Shown: positions 8,941-17,249, counted from the stretch's first letter. The stretch: 64,000 nt of DNA from Anaeromyxobacter oryzisoli (GCF_022690765.1 NZ_JALCZA010000003.1:62001-126000), one strand, 5' to 3'. Numbers and translations: made by a program. The notes: generated from the letters alone by a model not told the origin.

Positions 8941-9810
8941 ATGAGCGGCGCCGAGGTCGGGCAGATCGCGATGAACGCATTGCTCCTGTCGGGCGTCCTG
9001 GCGGTCGTCGCGCTCGGGTTCGCGCTCGTCTGGGGGATCACGAACATCGTCAACCTCGCACACGGTGCCTTCATCGTGATCGGCGCGTACGTGACCTTCG
9101 GCCTGCACGACTTCTGGTCGATGGACCCGTTCCTCTCGATCCCCATCTCGATGGCCGCGCTGTTCGCCCTGGGGTTCCTGATCCAGCGCGCGCTCATCAA
9201 CCAGATCATCCGCGCCCCCTTGCTGGCGACCTTTCTCCTGACGTTCGGCCTGGAGAGCCTGATCGTCAACCTGCTGAGGTTCTTCTTCAGGGCGGACACG
9301 CGGTCCGTCATGACCGCCTACAGCGGCGCCGCGCTCGCGCTCGGCCCGGTGCGCGTCCCGTACATCCGGCTGGGAGCCCTCGGCGTCTCGATCCTCCTCG
9401 TCCTCCTGCTCGCGGCGTTCCTGACTCGCAGCCGGCTGGGCCGCGCGATCCGGGCGACCGGCATGGACGTCGACGCGGCGCGCCTGACCGGCGTGAAGGT
9501 CGCGACGGTCTACGCGATCACCTTCGGCATCGGCGCCGCGCTCGCGGGCGCCGCCGGCTCGCTCCTCTCGATGATCGTCCCGTTCGATCCCAACCTCGGC
9601 GGGGGCTACACCGAGCGGGCGTTCATCATCTGCGTCCTGGGGGGGCTCGGCAACGTCGTGAACGTCCTCGCCGGGGCCGCCGCCTACTCGGTCGTGGAGG
9701 TCGTCGTGGGCTCGCGCCTGCCGGCCTTCTCGCAGGCGATCACGTTCGGGATGCTCGTGCTCCTGCTGGCCGTGCGCCCGCAGGGCATCGCCGGGAAGGC
9801 CTTCTCGTGA
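8941..9810 (+). CDS. livH: Branched-chain amino-acid-type ABC permease (LivH family)
   Basis: Inner-membrane permease of 289 residues in the LivH family. About eight hydrophobic segments are visible, with the typical ALGFALVWGITNIVNLAHGAF stretch near residue 25, TGMDVDAARLTGV near residue 175 and the CVLGGLGNVVNVLAGA signature near residue 235. It starts at ATG 8941, 21 bp after the binding-protein stop, and its stop overlaps the next permease start as GTGA. Together with the second permease it forms the membrane channel of the transporter. Confidence 0.93.
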   Translation: MSGAEVGQIAMNALLLSGVLAVVALGFALVWGITNIVNLAHGAFIVIGAYVTFGLHDFWSMDPFLSIPISMAALFALGFLIQRALINQIIRAPLLATFLLTFGLESLIVNLLRFFFRADTRSVMTAYSGAALALGPVRVPYIRLGALGVSILLVLLLAAFLTRSRLGRAIRATGMDVDAARLTGVKVATVYAITFGIGAALAGAAGSLLSMIVPFDPNLGGGYTERAFIICVLGGLGNVVNVLAGAAAYSVVEVVVGSRLPAFSQAITFGMLVLLLAVRPQGIAGKAFS

Positions 9811-10787
9811 GGCCCAGGGTGGCACGCGCCGTCCTCCTCGCCGTCGTGCTCGCGGCCCTGCTCCTCGTCCCGTCGCTCGTGTCCCCTTACACGCTGCTGA
9901 CGTACACCTCGGCCCTGTGCCTGGCGTTGATGGCGCAGGGGTGGAACCTCATCGGCGGGTATACCGGCTATGCCGCGTTCGGCAACGTCGCGTTCGTCGG
10001 GATCGGCGCGTACACGACGGGGCTCCTCATGCTCTCGAGGTGGCACGTGCCGTTCGTCCCTGCGCTGTTCGCGGCCGCGCTCGTCTCGGCGCTCCTGGCG
10101 ACCGTCATCGGGATCCCGGTGCTCCGGCTGAAGGGCCACTACTTCGCGATCGCGACGCTCGGCGTCGCCGAGGCGTTCCGGGAGATCGCGAGCGCGTGGG
10201 ATGACCTGACGAACGGCGCGACGGGGATCGACCTGCCGGTGCGGAGCGACAGCAGGTTCTTCTACTACGTGGCGCTCGCCCTGGTGGTCGGCGGGATCGT
10301 GATCACGGCCCGGCTCGAGCGTTCCAAGCTGGGATACGGCTGGGTCGCCATCCGCGAGGATCAGGACGCGGCGCGGATGCTCGGGATCGACACGACGGTG
10401 TTCAAGGTGGCTGCGTTCGCGCTCTCGGCGGCGTTCGCGGCGTGCGCAGGCGGCATCATCGCGTACCAGGACATCCACGTCGCGCCGGACGACTTCTTCA
10501 AGATCGAGTACACGCTCCAGATGATCATCGCCTGCATCATCGGCGGCACGGGGACGGTGTGGGGGCCGCCCGTCGGCGCGGCCGTGTACCAGCTCCTCTC
10601 GACCTACGTCTGGAGCCACTTCCTGGAGCTCCACCCTACCGTGCTGGGCGTCTTGATCATCCTCTTCGTCGTGTTCCTCCCGCGCGGCCTGATGGATCTC
10701 TTCCGGAGGATGGCGGCCGTCGCCCGTGGCGGTCGCTTCGGCTCCGACGTCTTCCTCGCCAACGTCCGCGCGAGCCGTCTCGAGTAG
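9807..10787 (+). CDS. livM: Branched-chain amino-acid-type ABC permease (LivM family)
   Basis: Second permease, 326 residues, LivM family. The GTG start at 9807 overlaps the TGA of the preceding permease gene. Typical motifs are LALMAQGWNLIGGYTGYAAFGN near residue 32, VLRLKGHYFAIATLG near residue 105, the cytoplasmic loop WVAIREDQDAARMLGID near residue 180 and CIIGGTGTVWGPPVGA near residue 240. About eight to ten membrane segments are seen. The C-terminal 25 residues are basic. The ATPase gene follows after 9 bp. It pairs with the upstream LivH-type protein. Confidence 0.93.
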   Translation: MRPRVARAVLLAVVLAALLLVPSLVSPYTLLTYTSALCLALMAQGWNLIGGYTGYAAFGNVAFVGIGAYTTGLLMLSRWHVPFVPALFAAALVSALLATVIGIPVLRLKGHYFAIATLGVAEAFREIASAWDDLTNGATGIDLPVRSDSRFFYYVALALVVGGIVITARLERSKLGYGWVAIREDQDAARMLGIDTTVFKVAAFALSAAFAACAGGIIAYQDIHVAPDDFFKIEYTLQMIIACIIGGTGTVWGPPVGAAVYQLLSTYVWSHFLELHPTVLGVLIILFVVFLPRGLMDLFRRMAAVARGGRFGSDVFLANVRASRLE

Positions 10788-10796
10788 GGACCTCGG

Positions 10797-12338
10797 ATGA
10801 ACGGCGCCGGGAACGGCACGCCCCTGCTGGACGCGCGCGGGATCACGAAGCGCTTCGGCGGCCTCGCCGCGGTCGCGAGCGTCGACCTCACCATCCGCGA
10901 GGGCGAGATCCTCGGCGTCATCGGTCCCAACGGCGCCGGCAAGACGACGTTCGTCAACTGCATCACGGGACTGGACAAGCCGACGTCGGGGACGATCCGC
11001 TTTCGCGGAAAGGACATCACGAGGATGCCGAGCCACGCCATCGGGCGGCTCGGAATCTCGCGGACGTTCCAGGTCGTCCGGCCGCTGACACACCTGACCG
11101 TCCGGGACAACGTGGCGATGGGCGCCATGTTCGGCGCGCGCGGCAAGGAGCGCACCGTCTCGCAGGCGCGCGACCGGGCGGAGGAGGTCTTGCACCGCGT
11201 CGGCCTGGAGCACCGGATCGATCACGCTGCAGCGGATCTCACGATCTCGGAGCTGAAGCGCCTGGAGCTCGCCAGGGCGCTGGCCACGGACGCCGCCCTG
11301 CTGTTCCTGGACGAGGTGATGGCGGGCCTGAACTCGACCGAGATCGTCGGCGCGATGGAGCTCCTGCGGCGCATCAACCGCGGCGGCGTGACGCTGTTCG
11401 TGATCGAGCACGTCATGAAGGCGATCATGGGCATCTCCGACCGCGTCGTCGTGCTCCATGACGGCAAGAAGATCGCCGAAGGGACGCCGCAGGAGGTCGT
11501 CGATCGGCCGGAGGTCGCCGCGGCCTACCTGGGCGAGCGCTTCGCGCGGCGCGCTCAGGTGGTGGGGAAGCCCGAGCGCGTGAAGGTGCAGGGCACGCTC
11601 GTGAAGGCGGCTCCTCCGGTGGTCGAGGAGCCGCTGCTCGAGGTACGCGCCCTCTCGTCGGGCTACGGTGAGGTCCCGGTCCTCTGGGACGTGTCCCTGG
11701 AGATCCGGAAGGGCGAGGTCGTGGCGCTGGTCGGAGCGAACGGAGCGGGGAAGACGACGCTCCTCTGCACGCTCTCGCAGCTCGTGAAGCCGCGGTCGGG
11801 ATCGATCTCCTTCGCCGGTCGAGACCTGACGCGTGCGCGTCCCGAGGAGATCGTGCGGGCGGGGATCGTTCAGGTGCCCCAGGGCCGGCGTCTGTTCGCG
11901 GGGCTGACGGTGAAGGAGAACCTGCTGCAGGGTGTCTACCTGCGACGGGACCGGCGGCAGATCGAGGAGGATCTCGAGTCGGTGTTCGAGCTCTTGCCGC
12001 GCCTCGAGGAGCGGGCCAACCAGCTGGCCGGCCGCCTCTCGGGAGGAGAGCAGCAGATGTGCGCCCTCGGGCGCGGGCTGATGAGCCGGCCGCGGCTGCT
12101 CTTGATTGACGAGCTCTCGTTGGGGCTCGCGCCGCTCGTGGTGGATCACCTGCTCGACCTGATCTCCCGCATCAACCAGCGGGGGACGGCCGTGCTCCTG
12201 GTCGAGCAGGACGTGCAGGCGGCGCTCGAGCACGCGCACCGAGGGTACGTGCTGGAGACGGGGCGGATGGTCCAGTCGGGCCCGGCGGCGGAGCTCCTCG
12301 ACGACCCACGCATCCGGCGGGCGTACCTCGGCATGTAG
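10797..12338 (+). CDS. Fused LivG-LivF ABC ATPase with two nucleotide-binding domains
   Basis: A single 513-residue protein carries both ATPases of the transporter, normally two genes (livG and livF, about 250 residues each). Domain 1 (residues about 8-245) has Walker A GPNGAGKTT, the LivG-type loop SRTFQVVRPLTHLTV and Walker B LLFLDEVMAGL. Its signature region reads LTISELKRLELARAL rather than LSGGQ, as in many LivG proteins. A linker of about 40 residues follows (EPLLEVRALSSGYG begins the next domain). Domain 2 (about 278-513) has Walker A GANGAGKTT, PQGRRLFAGLTV, the canonical LSGGEQQM and Walker B LLLIDELSLGL. It lies 9 bp after livM. The frame is continuous with no sign of a sequencing junction. 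Confidence 0.93.
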   Translation: MNGAGNGTPLLDARGITKRFGGLAAVASVDLTIREGEILGVIGPNGAGKTTFVNCITGLDKPTSGTIRFRGKDITRMPSHAIGRLGISRTFQVVRPLTHLTVRDNVAMGAMFGARGKERTVSQARDRAEEVLHRVGLEHRIDHAAADLTISELKRLELARALATDAALLFLDEVMAGLNSTEIVGAMELLRRINRGGVTLFVIEHVMKAIMGISDRVVVLHDGKKIAEGTPQEVVDRPEVAAAYLGERFARRAQVVGKPERVKVQGTLVKAAPPVVEEPLLEVRALSSGYGEVPVLWDVSLEIRKGEVVALVGANGAGKTTLLCTLSQLVKPRSGSISFAGRDLTRARPEEIVRAGIVQVPQGRRLFAGLTVKENLLQGVYLRRDRRQIEEDLESVFELLPRLEERANQLAGRLSGGEQQMCALGRGLMSRPRLLLIDELSLGLAPLVVDHLLDLISRINQRGTAVLLVEQDVQAALEHAHRGYVLETGRMVQSGPAAELLDDPRIRRAYLGM

Positions 12339-12392
12339 GACCGCTGTTCGGGGTGCCGGACCCGCTGGTGTCCCTCTCGAACGGCGTCGGGG

Positions 12393-13577
12393 TCATCCCC
12401 TGAACGCCGAGATCCCGGTCACCGCCTCCCCGATCACGAGGAGGTGCATGTCGTGCGTCCCCTCGTACGTGTAGACGGACTCGAGGTTCGCCATGTGGCG
12501 CATCACGGGGTACTCCCCGAGGATGCCGTTCGCCCCGAGGATCGTGCGAGCGTCGGCGCAGATCGCTCGCGCCGCGGCGACGTTCGACAGCTTCGCCATC
12601 GAGACCTGGGCCGGCGTCAGCTTGCCCTCGTCCTTGAGCCGTCCGAGCCGGAGCGCGAGGAGCTGACCCTTCGTGAGCTCCGTCACCATGCGCGCGAGCT
12701 TTTCCTGCTGGAGCTGGAAGGCGGCGATCGGCCGGTCGAACTGGATCCGGTGGAGCGCGTAGTCGAGCGCGACCTGGTAGCAGGCGTCGGCGGCGCCGAG
12801 GGCTCCCCAGGCGATGCCGTAGCGCGCCTGCGTCAGGCACGAGAGCGGCCCCTTGAGGCCGGCCACCCCGGGCAACAGGCTCCGCTCCTCGTCCACGAGG
12901 ACGTCGTCGAGGACGAGCTCGGAGGTGACCGAGGCGCGGAGCGACCACTTGCCCTTCATCTCCGGCGCGGAGAACCCGGGGGTCCCGCGCTCCACCAGGA
13001 AGCCCCTTATCCCCTCGTCGGTCCGCGCCCACACCACCGCGACGTCCGCGATCGAGCCGTTCGTGATCCACATCTTCGATCCGGTGATCCGCCACCTGCC
13101 GCCCGCCTCGCGCACCGCGCGCGTGCGTATGCCGGCGGGGTTCGAGCCGAAGTCGGGCTCGGTCAGGCCGAAGCAGCCGACGGCCTCGCCGCGCGCGAGC
13201 CGCGGCAGCCAGTGGTCCTTCTGCGCCTCGGTCCCGTACGTGAAGATCGGGAACATCACGAGCGAGCCCTGCACGGACGCGAAGCTGCGCAGGGCCGAGT
13301 CGCCGCGCTCGAGCTCGTACATGAGGACGCCGTGCGCGACGCTCGACAGCCCGGCGCACCCGTACCGTGCCGGGAGCGTCGGGCCGTAGAAGCCGAGCTC
13401 TCCCATGCGGCGGACGAGGTGGAGCGGGAACGACGCCTCCTGCGCGTGCTTCTCGATGATGGGCAGCACCTCGGCATTCACGAACTGGCGCGCCTGCTCG
13501 CGGACCATCCGCTCCTCCTCGGCGAGGAGCTCCTGGAACCCCATGAAGTCGGTCACGTCCCTCGAAGACGTCGGCAT
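12393..13577 (-). CDS. gcdH: Glutaryl-CoA dehydrogenase-type acyl-CoA dehydrogenase
   Basis: FAD enzyme of 394 residues that most resembles glutaryl-CoA dehydrogenase (glutaryl-CoA to crotonyl-CoA plus CO2; lysine, tryptophan and benzoate breakdown). Subfamily features are SFASVQGSLVMFPIFTYG, CFGLTEPDFGSNPAG, RYGIAWGALGAADACYQ, RTILGANGILGEYPVMRHM and the C-terminal YEGTHDMHLLVIG, which holds the catalytic glutamate. The ATG at 13577 has GGAGGT upstream; longer open sequence before it is non-coding. It is divergent from a class III CoA-transferase gene 58 bp away, and such pairs commonly serve glutarate metabolism. It converges on the transporter ATPase gene with a 54-bp gap. Other acyl-CoA substrates remain possible. 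Confidence 0.88.
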   Translation of the reverse strand: MPTSSRDVTDFMGFQELLAEEERMVREQARQFVNAEVLPIIEKHAQEASFPLHLVRRMGELGFYGPTLPARYGCAGLSSVAHGVLMYELERGDSALRSFASVQGSLVMFPIFTYGTEAQKDHWLPRLARGEAVGCFGLTEPDFGSNPAGIRTRAVREAGGRWRITGSKMWITNGSIADVAVVWARTDEGIRGFLVERGTPGFSAPEMKGKWSLRASVTSELVLDDVLVDEERSLLPGVAGLKGPLSCLTQARYGIAWGALGAADACYQVALDYALHRIQFDRPIAAFQLQQEKLARMVTELTKGQLLALRLGRLKDEGKLTPAQVSMAKLSNVAAARAICADARTILGANGILGEYPVMRHMANLESVYTYEGTHDMHLLVIGEAVTGISAFRG

Positions 13578-13623
13578 GCCACCTCCGAACAGGCCGGGGT
13601 CGGTCCCGGCGGCACCCACGCAA

Positions 13624-13629
13624 TATGAT
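13624..13629 (+). promoter_or_regulatory. Probable -10 hexamer of a leaderless CoA-transferase mRNA
   Basis: TATGAT lies 6 nt before the GTG at 13636, and no purine-rich ribosome site is present. With usual -10 geometry, transcription would start at or next to the GTG, giving a leaderless message. No convincing -35 box is seen. Confidence 0.4.
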
Positions 13630-13635
13630 CCCGAG

Positions 13636-14847
13636 GTGCGAAGCGAAACGCTCTCCCACCTTCGCGTCCTCGACCTCTCGCGGGTGCTCGCGGGGCCTTG
13701 GGCGAGCCAGGTGCTGGCCGACCTCGGCGCCGAGGTGATCAAGGTCGAGCGGCGCGGCACGGGTGACGAGAGCCGCGCCTGGGGGCCGCCGTGGCTCCGC
13801 GACGCGCGCGGTGACGAGACGCACGCGTCCGCGTACTTCGCCTCGACCAATCGCGGGAAGAAGTCCATCACCGTGGACCTCGGGCGCCCCGAGGGGCAGG
13901 CCATCGTCCGCCGGCTCGCCGAGCGGGCGGATGTCCTGCTCGAGAACTTCAAGGCCGGCGCGCTCGCGCGTCACGGGCTCGGATACGAGGAGCTGGCGCG
14001 GTCGAACCCGCGGCTCGTCTACTGCTCGATCACCGGCTTCGGCCAGAGCGGCCCGTACCGGAGTCGCCCCGGCTACGACTTCCTCGTCCAGGCGCTCGGA
14101 GGGCTCATGAGCATCACCGGCGAGCCGGACGGCGCGCCGATGAAGGTGGGCGTGGCGGTCGCCGACCTCCTCACCGGCATGTACGCCACGACCGCGGTGC
14201 TCGCCGCGCTCGCCTACCGCGAGCGGAGCGGACGGGGCCAGTACGTGGACCTCGCGCTCCTGGACGTGCAGGTCGCCATGCTCGCGAACCAGGCCGAGAG
14301 CCACCTCGCCACCGGCCGCCCGCCGCCACGGCTCGGCAACGCGCATCCGAGCATCGTGCCGTACCAGGCGTTCGCCACGCGCGACGGCCACCTCGTCCTG
14401 GCCGTCGGCAACGACGCCCAGTTCGCCCGGTTCTGCGAGGTCGCCGGCCGACCCGAGCTGGCGCGCGACGGGCGGTTCACCACGAACGCCGACCGCGTCG
14501 CGCATCGCGACGCTCTCGTGGGCCTCCTCGGCCCCCTCCTGGCCTCGCGGTCGACCGCAGATTGGGCGGCGGCGCTCGAGGCGGCGGGCGTGCCGTGCGG
14601 GCCCATCAACGACCTCGCGCAGGTGTTCGAGGACCCGCAGGTCCGCCACCGCGGCTTGCGGGTCGACGTGCCGCATCCGGAGCTCGGAACGGTGCCGGTG
14701 GTGGCCTCGCCGATCCGGCTCTCGGAGACGCCGGTCGTCCACGCGGCGCCTCCGGCGCTCGGAGAGCACACGCGCGAGGTGCTCGTCGACATCCTCGGGA
14801 TGGACGAGGACGAGGTCGACGCGCTGCGCAGCCGCGGCGTGATCTGA
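13636..14847 (+). CDS. Class III (CaiB/BaiF) CoA-transferase, possibly glutarate CoA-transferase
   Basis: CaiB/BaiF-family CoA-transferase of 403 residues, the full family length. The GTG at 13636 is chosen because homologous sequence starts with LSHLRVLDLSRVLAGPWASQ. Visible motifs are GAEVIKVERRGTGDESR, NRGKKSITVDL, ITGFGQSGPYRSRPGYD and VAVADLLTGMYATTAVLAAL. The aspartate of the last motif corresponds to the family nucleophile (about residue 176). PCGPINDLAQVFEDPQV follows in the C-terminal half. It is divergent from the gcdH-type gene, so activating glutarate with a succinyl-CoA-type donor is the simplest reading. Exact substrate is inference. Confidence 0.87.
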   Translation: MRSETLSHLRVLDLSRVLAGPWASQVLADLGAEVIKVERRGTGDESRAWGPPWLRDARGDETHASAYFASTNRGKKSITVDLGRPEGQAIVRRLAERADVLLENFKAGALARHGLGYEELARSNPRLVYCSITGFGQSGPYRSRPGYDFLVQALGGLMSITGEPDGAPMKVGVAVADLLTGMYATTAVLAALAYRERSGRGQYVDLALLDVQVAMLANQAESHLATGRPPPRLGNAHPSIVPYQAFATRDGHLVLAVGNDAQFARFCEVAGRPELARDGRFTTNADRVAHRDALVGLLGPLLASRSTADWAAALEAAGVPCGPINDLAQVFEDPQVRHRGLRVDVPHPELGTVPVVASPIRLSETPVVHAAPPALGEHTREVLVDILGMDEDEVDALRSRGVI

Positions 14848-14951
14848 GGTGAGGCGCACCCCGCTTGCCTCGAGCGTCACGAGGCACACGATACCGTCGA
14901 CCGGGCCCACGACGGCTCGACGCGAGTGGGCGTGGGCACGAGGAGGACGGG

Positions 14952-15917
14952 ATGAGCGCGGAGACGACCGGCAGGCGTCCGAGGGACGGGCGCCGTCTCG
15001 GAGGGGTGCTCGCGCCGGTGCTGACGCCGTTTCGGCAGGACCTCGCGCCGGATCGGAAGCGCTTCGCGCGGCACTGCCGCTGGGCGCTCGGACACGGCTG
15101 CGCCGCCCTGGCGCCGTTCGGAACCACGAGCGAGGCGAACTCGCTCTCGGTGGACGAGCGCGAGCAGCTCCTGGACGCCCTCCTCGAGGAGGGGATCCCG
15201 CCCGACCGGCTCATGCCCGGGACCGGCTGCTGCGCCGTGACCGACACCGTCCGGCTCACCGCCCAGGCGGTCCGACGCGGCTGCGCCGGCGTCCTCATGC
15301 TGCCGCCGTTCTATTACAAGGCCGTCTCCGACGACGGCCTCTTCCGCGCCTTCGCGGAGGTGATCGAGCGGGTCGGGGATGATCGACTGAGGGTGTACCT
15401 GTACCACATCCCGCCCGTCGCCCAGGTCGGCTTCGGGCCGAAGCTCGTGGAGCGGTTGCTCCGCGCGTATCCGGCGGCCATCGCCGGGATGAAGGACAGC
15501 TCGGGCGACTTCGACAACACGCGGGCGATGCTCGAGCGGTTCGCCGGCGAGGGGTTCGACGTGTTCGTCGGGACCGAGAAGCTCCTCCTGCAGAACATGC
15601 GGGCCGGCGGGGTGGGGTGCATCACCGCCACCGGCAACGTGAACCCGGCGGCGATCGACCGGCTGTTCCGCGAATGGCGCCTGCCGTCCGCCGAGCGGCT
15701 CCAGGAGGAGGTGGACGGCGTCCGCGCGATCGTGGAGCGGTTCCCGGTCATCCCGGCGCTCAAGGCGGTCGTCGCCCACCACGCGTGCGACCCGGCGTGG
15801 GCCACGGTCCGGCCACCCCTTGTCGAGCTCGACACCGCCGCCCGCGAGTCGCTCCTCGCGGAGCTCGCGGCGCGCAGGTTCGAGATGCCAGGGGTCGGCG
15901 GGGAAACAGCCGCGTGA
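14952..15917 (+). CDS. DapA/NanA-family aldolase or dehydratase
   Basis: Class I aldolase of the dihydrodipicolinate synthase / N-acetylneuraminate lyase family, 321 residues, a TIM barrel. The ATG at 14952 follows AGGAGG. GTTSEANSLS takes the place of the canonical GTTGE substrate loop (about residue 57). YHIPP supplies the catalytic tyrosine (Tyr151) and GMKDSSGDF the Schiff-base lysine (Lys181). Biosynthetic DapA is unlikely because the loop differs and the gene sits in a catabolic neighbourhood. Relatives act on 2-keto-3-deoxy sugars, hydroxyproline products or aromatic side chains. It follows the CoA-transferase gene by 104 bp on the same strand. Substrate unknown. Confidence 0.85.
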   Translation: MSAETTGRRPRDGRRLGGVLAPVLTPFRQDLAPDRKRFARHCRWALGHGCAALAPFGTTSEANSLSVDEREQLLDALLEEGIPPDRLMPGTGCCAVTDTVRLTAQAVRRGCAGVLMLPPFYYKAVSDDGLFRAFAEVIERVGDDRLRVYLYHIPPVAQVGFGPKLVERLLRAYPAAIAGMKDSSGDFDNTRAMLERFAGEGFDVFVGTEKLLLQNMRAGGVGCITATGNVNPAAIDRLFREWRLPSAERLQEEVDGVRAIVERFPVIPALKAVVAHHACDPAWATVRPPLVELDTAARESLLAELAARRFEMPGVGGETAA

Positions 15918-16020
15918 GCTCGCGGGCTGATGAGGCTGATCCTCACGGCCGGGCCTCCGCCGCGGTCGCCGAGCCCTTCGCCGGCCCATGCGCCGCCTCG
16001 CTCGCCCACGCCAGCGCCGC

Positions 16021-16189
16021 GGACGCCGAGCTCGTAGATGAGGAACCGGATCACTTCCTCGACGGTCACCCAGCCCGTCGGGACGTGGACCTTGTTCAGA
16101 TCCAGGTTCTCGGCGGCGAGCGGGACGGCTGCGCGCGCGTGGACGTGGTAGCGCGGCGGTCCTGCGATCGCGACGCTGCGCGGCTTCAT
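16021..16189 (-). pseudogene. Coding-like fragment of unknown origin
   Basis: From the ATG at 16189 the minus strand reads MKPRSVAIAGPPRYHVHARA and continues to about VEEVIRFLIYELGV with typical G/C third positions. It then drifts into low-complexity sequence and finally runs antisense to the aldolase gene. This looks like the 5' part of a gene truncated by a rearrangement. No family is recognised. The rest of the 539-bp gap (15918-16456) shows only the 30-bp repeat at 16239-16268. Confidence 0.3.
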
Positions 16190-16238
16190 GTACTCCCATC
16201 CCGTTGCGATCCGCGGCAGCGAAGTGTGCCCGCGATCG

Positions 16239-16268
16239 AGGCAAGCCCCGCGTGAGAGAGGCCCTCGG
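16239..16268. repeat. 30-bp exact repeat, copy 2 (copy 1 at 2011-2040)
   Basis: Identical over 30 nt to 2011-2040 and in the same orientation. It lies just upstream (in minus-strand terms) of the coding-like fragment starting at 16189. The two copies are 14 kb apart and flank the transporter, gcdH and aldolase genes. Confidence 0.75.
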
Positions 16269-16442
16269 CCACGGTGGCCCATCTCACCTCCTCGGCGTTG
16301 ATGCCGCCCATCATCGCCGAGGTGGTGCGTCGATCACTTGAGAGCGCCGGATCAAGCCCACGTGGGGGCGAAGGTCCGCTCCGGTGCGAACGCGAATTTT
16401 CGCGCTTACATCGCTCGAGCGAAAGTCGATAGGGTGCCGCCC

Positions 16443-16473
16443 GAAACGAGGCACGCATGCGCAAGGCGGCCCG
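16443..16473 (+). repeat. 31-bp repeat covering a gene start (copy 2 at 25237-25267)
   Basis: GAAACGAGGCA, two differing bases, then the ATG and the next 14 bases match 25237-25267 at 29 of 31 positions. It contains the ribosome site and first codons of the 98-residue gene at 16457. The second copy precedes an unrelated short frame. Confidence 0.7.
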
Positions 16474-16753
16474 CAACGTCACCATCTTCCGCCACAGCAG
16501 CCACGCGGAGTGGGGGCACGGGATCATCGTCGAGGAGAATTCCAGCAAGCTCTATCTGTACTTCGAGAACGGAGGCCGGCGAGCGTTCGTGAACGACGAC
16601 AGGTACCGGCAGATGCTGGTCCGTGCCGAGCTGTCGTCGGAGGACGCCGCCGCGCTCCGCGCGAAGCTCGACAAGTTCGTCCCGTCGCCCAAGAAGGCGT
16701 CGAGCAAGAAGAAGGCGCCGTCCAGATCGAGCGCGGGCCACCCCGCGGCCTGA
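16457..16753 (+). CDS. Small Tudor-like (DUF3553-like) protein with a basic tail
   Basis: A 98-residue protein beginning MRKAARNVTIFRHSSHAEWG. Residues 8-55 have the pattern of a small SH3/Tudor-type beta barrel: a WGHGIIV turn, strands KLYLYFENGGRRAF and a following helix LSSEDAAALRAKLDKF. It resembles DUF3553 or the RNA-polymerase-interacting barrels of CarD, UvrD and RapA. The last 25 residues are Lys/Ser/Pro/Ala-rich, suggesting nucleic-acid contact. The ATG at 16457 follows ACGAGG. It stands alone with long spacers on both sides. Role unknown; a transcription-associated function is inference. Confidence 0.65.
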   Translation: MRKAARNVTIFRHSSHAEWGHGIIVEENSSKLYLYFENGGRRAFVNDDRYRQMLVRAELSSEDAAALRAKLDKFVPSPKKASSKKKAPSRSSAGHPAA

Positions 16754-17223
16754 ACGCGAAGGGCTCACGGTCGAGCTGGCCCGTGCGATGTCGGAGGTCG
16801 GCCGAGCATGGAGAGACGCGTCGCGCAGGGTGATGGGCGGCCAGGAGAGCGACGCGCGCATCCGGCTGCGGCGACCGTAAACGCGCGCCGCGTACGCGGG
16901 TACGCCCTCGAGCGCCACCCGCGCCGGTGCGGCGGCGACTGAGCGGGGCGAGTCACCATCGAGCACCGCTGCGAGGTGCTGAAGCCGGGCGCGGTCGCGG
17001 CGCGAGGTCCGGATGGAGGCGAGCTCGCGCGAGCGTCGCCGCCGCCGATCGGACGCCGCGGCGGCGCCACGGTGTCACGCGAGCCGTGCGCGCAGCCCGC
17101 GTCGCGACGATGTGCCCCTTCGCCGTCCTCCGAGCGCCGCATCGGCGGGCCCGCGGCCCGCTGAGCCCTGACGCGTTCTCACGGACGAACCGCTCCGCGC
17201 GAGGCGGGGAGCGGGAGGAGCTC
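16754..17223. other. 470-bp spacer without a recognisable gene
   Basis: No frame here has convincing codon bias plus a ribosome site. A stretch near 17024-17053 (GAGCTCGCGCGAGCGTCGCC and following bases) resembles 7370-7398 upstream of the transporter operon. The similarity is imperfect and GC-rich, so its meaning is uncertain. The spacer ends at the promoter/operator region at 17224. Confidence 0.4.
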
Positions 17224-17249
17224 TTGACAGCGCGTCCGTTATAACGGAC
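17224..17249 (+). promoter_or_regulatory. TTGACA box and 16-bp perfect palindromic operator
   Basis: TTGACA (17224-17229) is followed by the perfect palindrome GTCCGTTATAACGGAC (17234-17249). The AT-rich centre and placement between a -35 box and the expected -10 position fit a repressor operator of the TetR type. The segment is markedly less GC-rich than its surroundings. It lies 58 bp upstream of the ATG of the epimerase/acyl-CoA-ligase/importer operon. A TetR-type acyl-CoA-responsive repressor is a guess; no regulator gene is adjacent. Confidence 0.6.

Noticed and set aside
17224-17245. TTGACA and TATAAC as a -35/-10 promoter pair
   Set aside because: They are only 10 bp apart, too close for sigma-70. 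The TATAAC is better explained as the centre of the palindromic operator.
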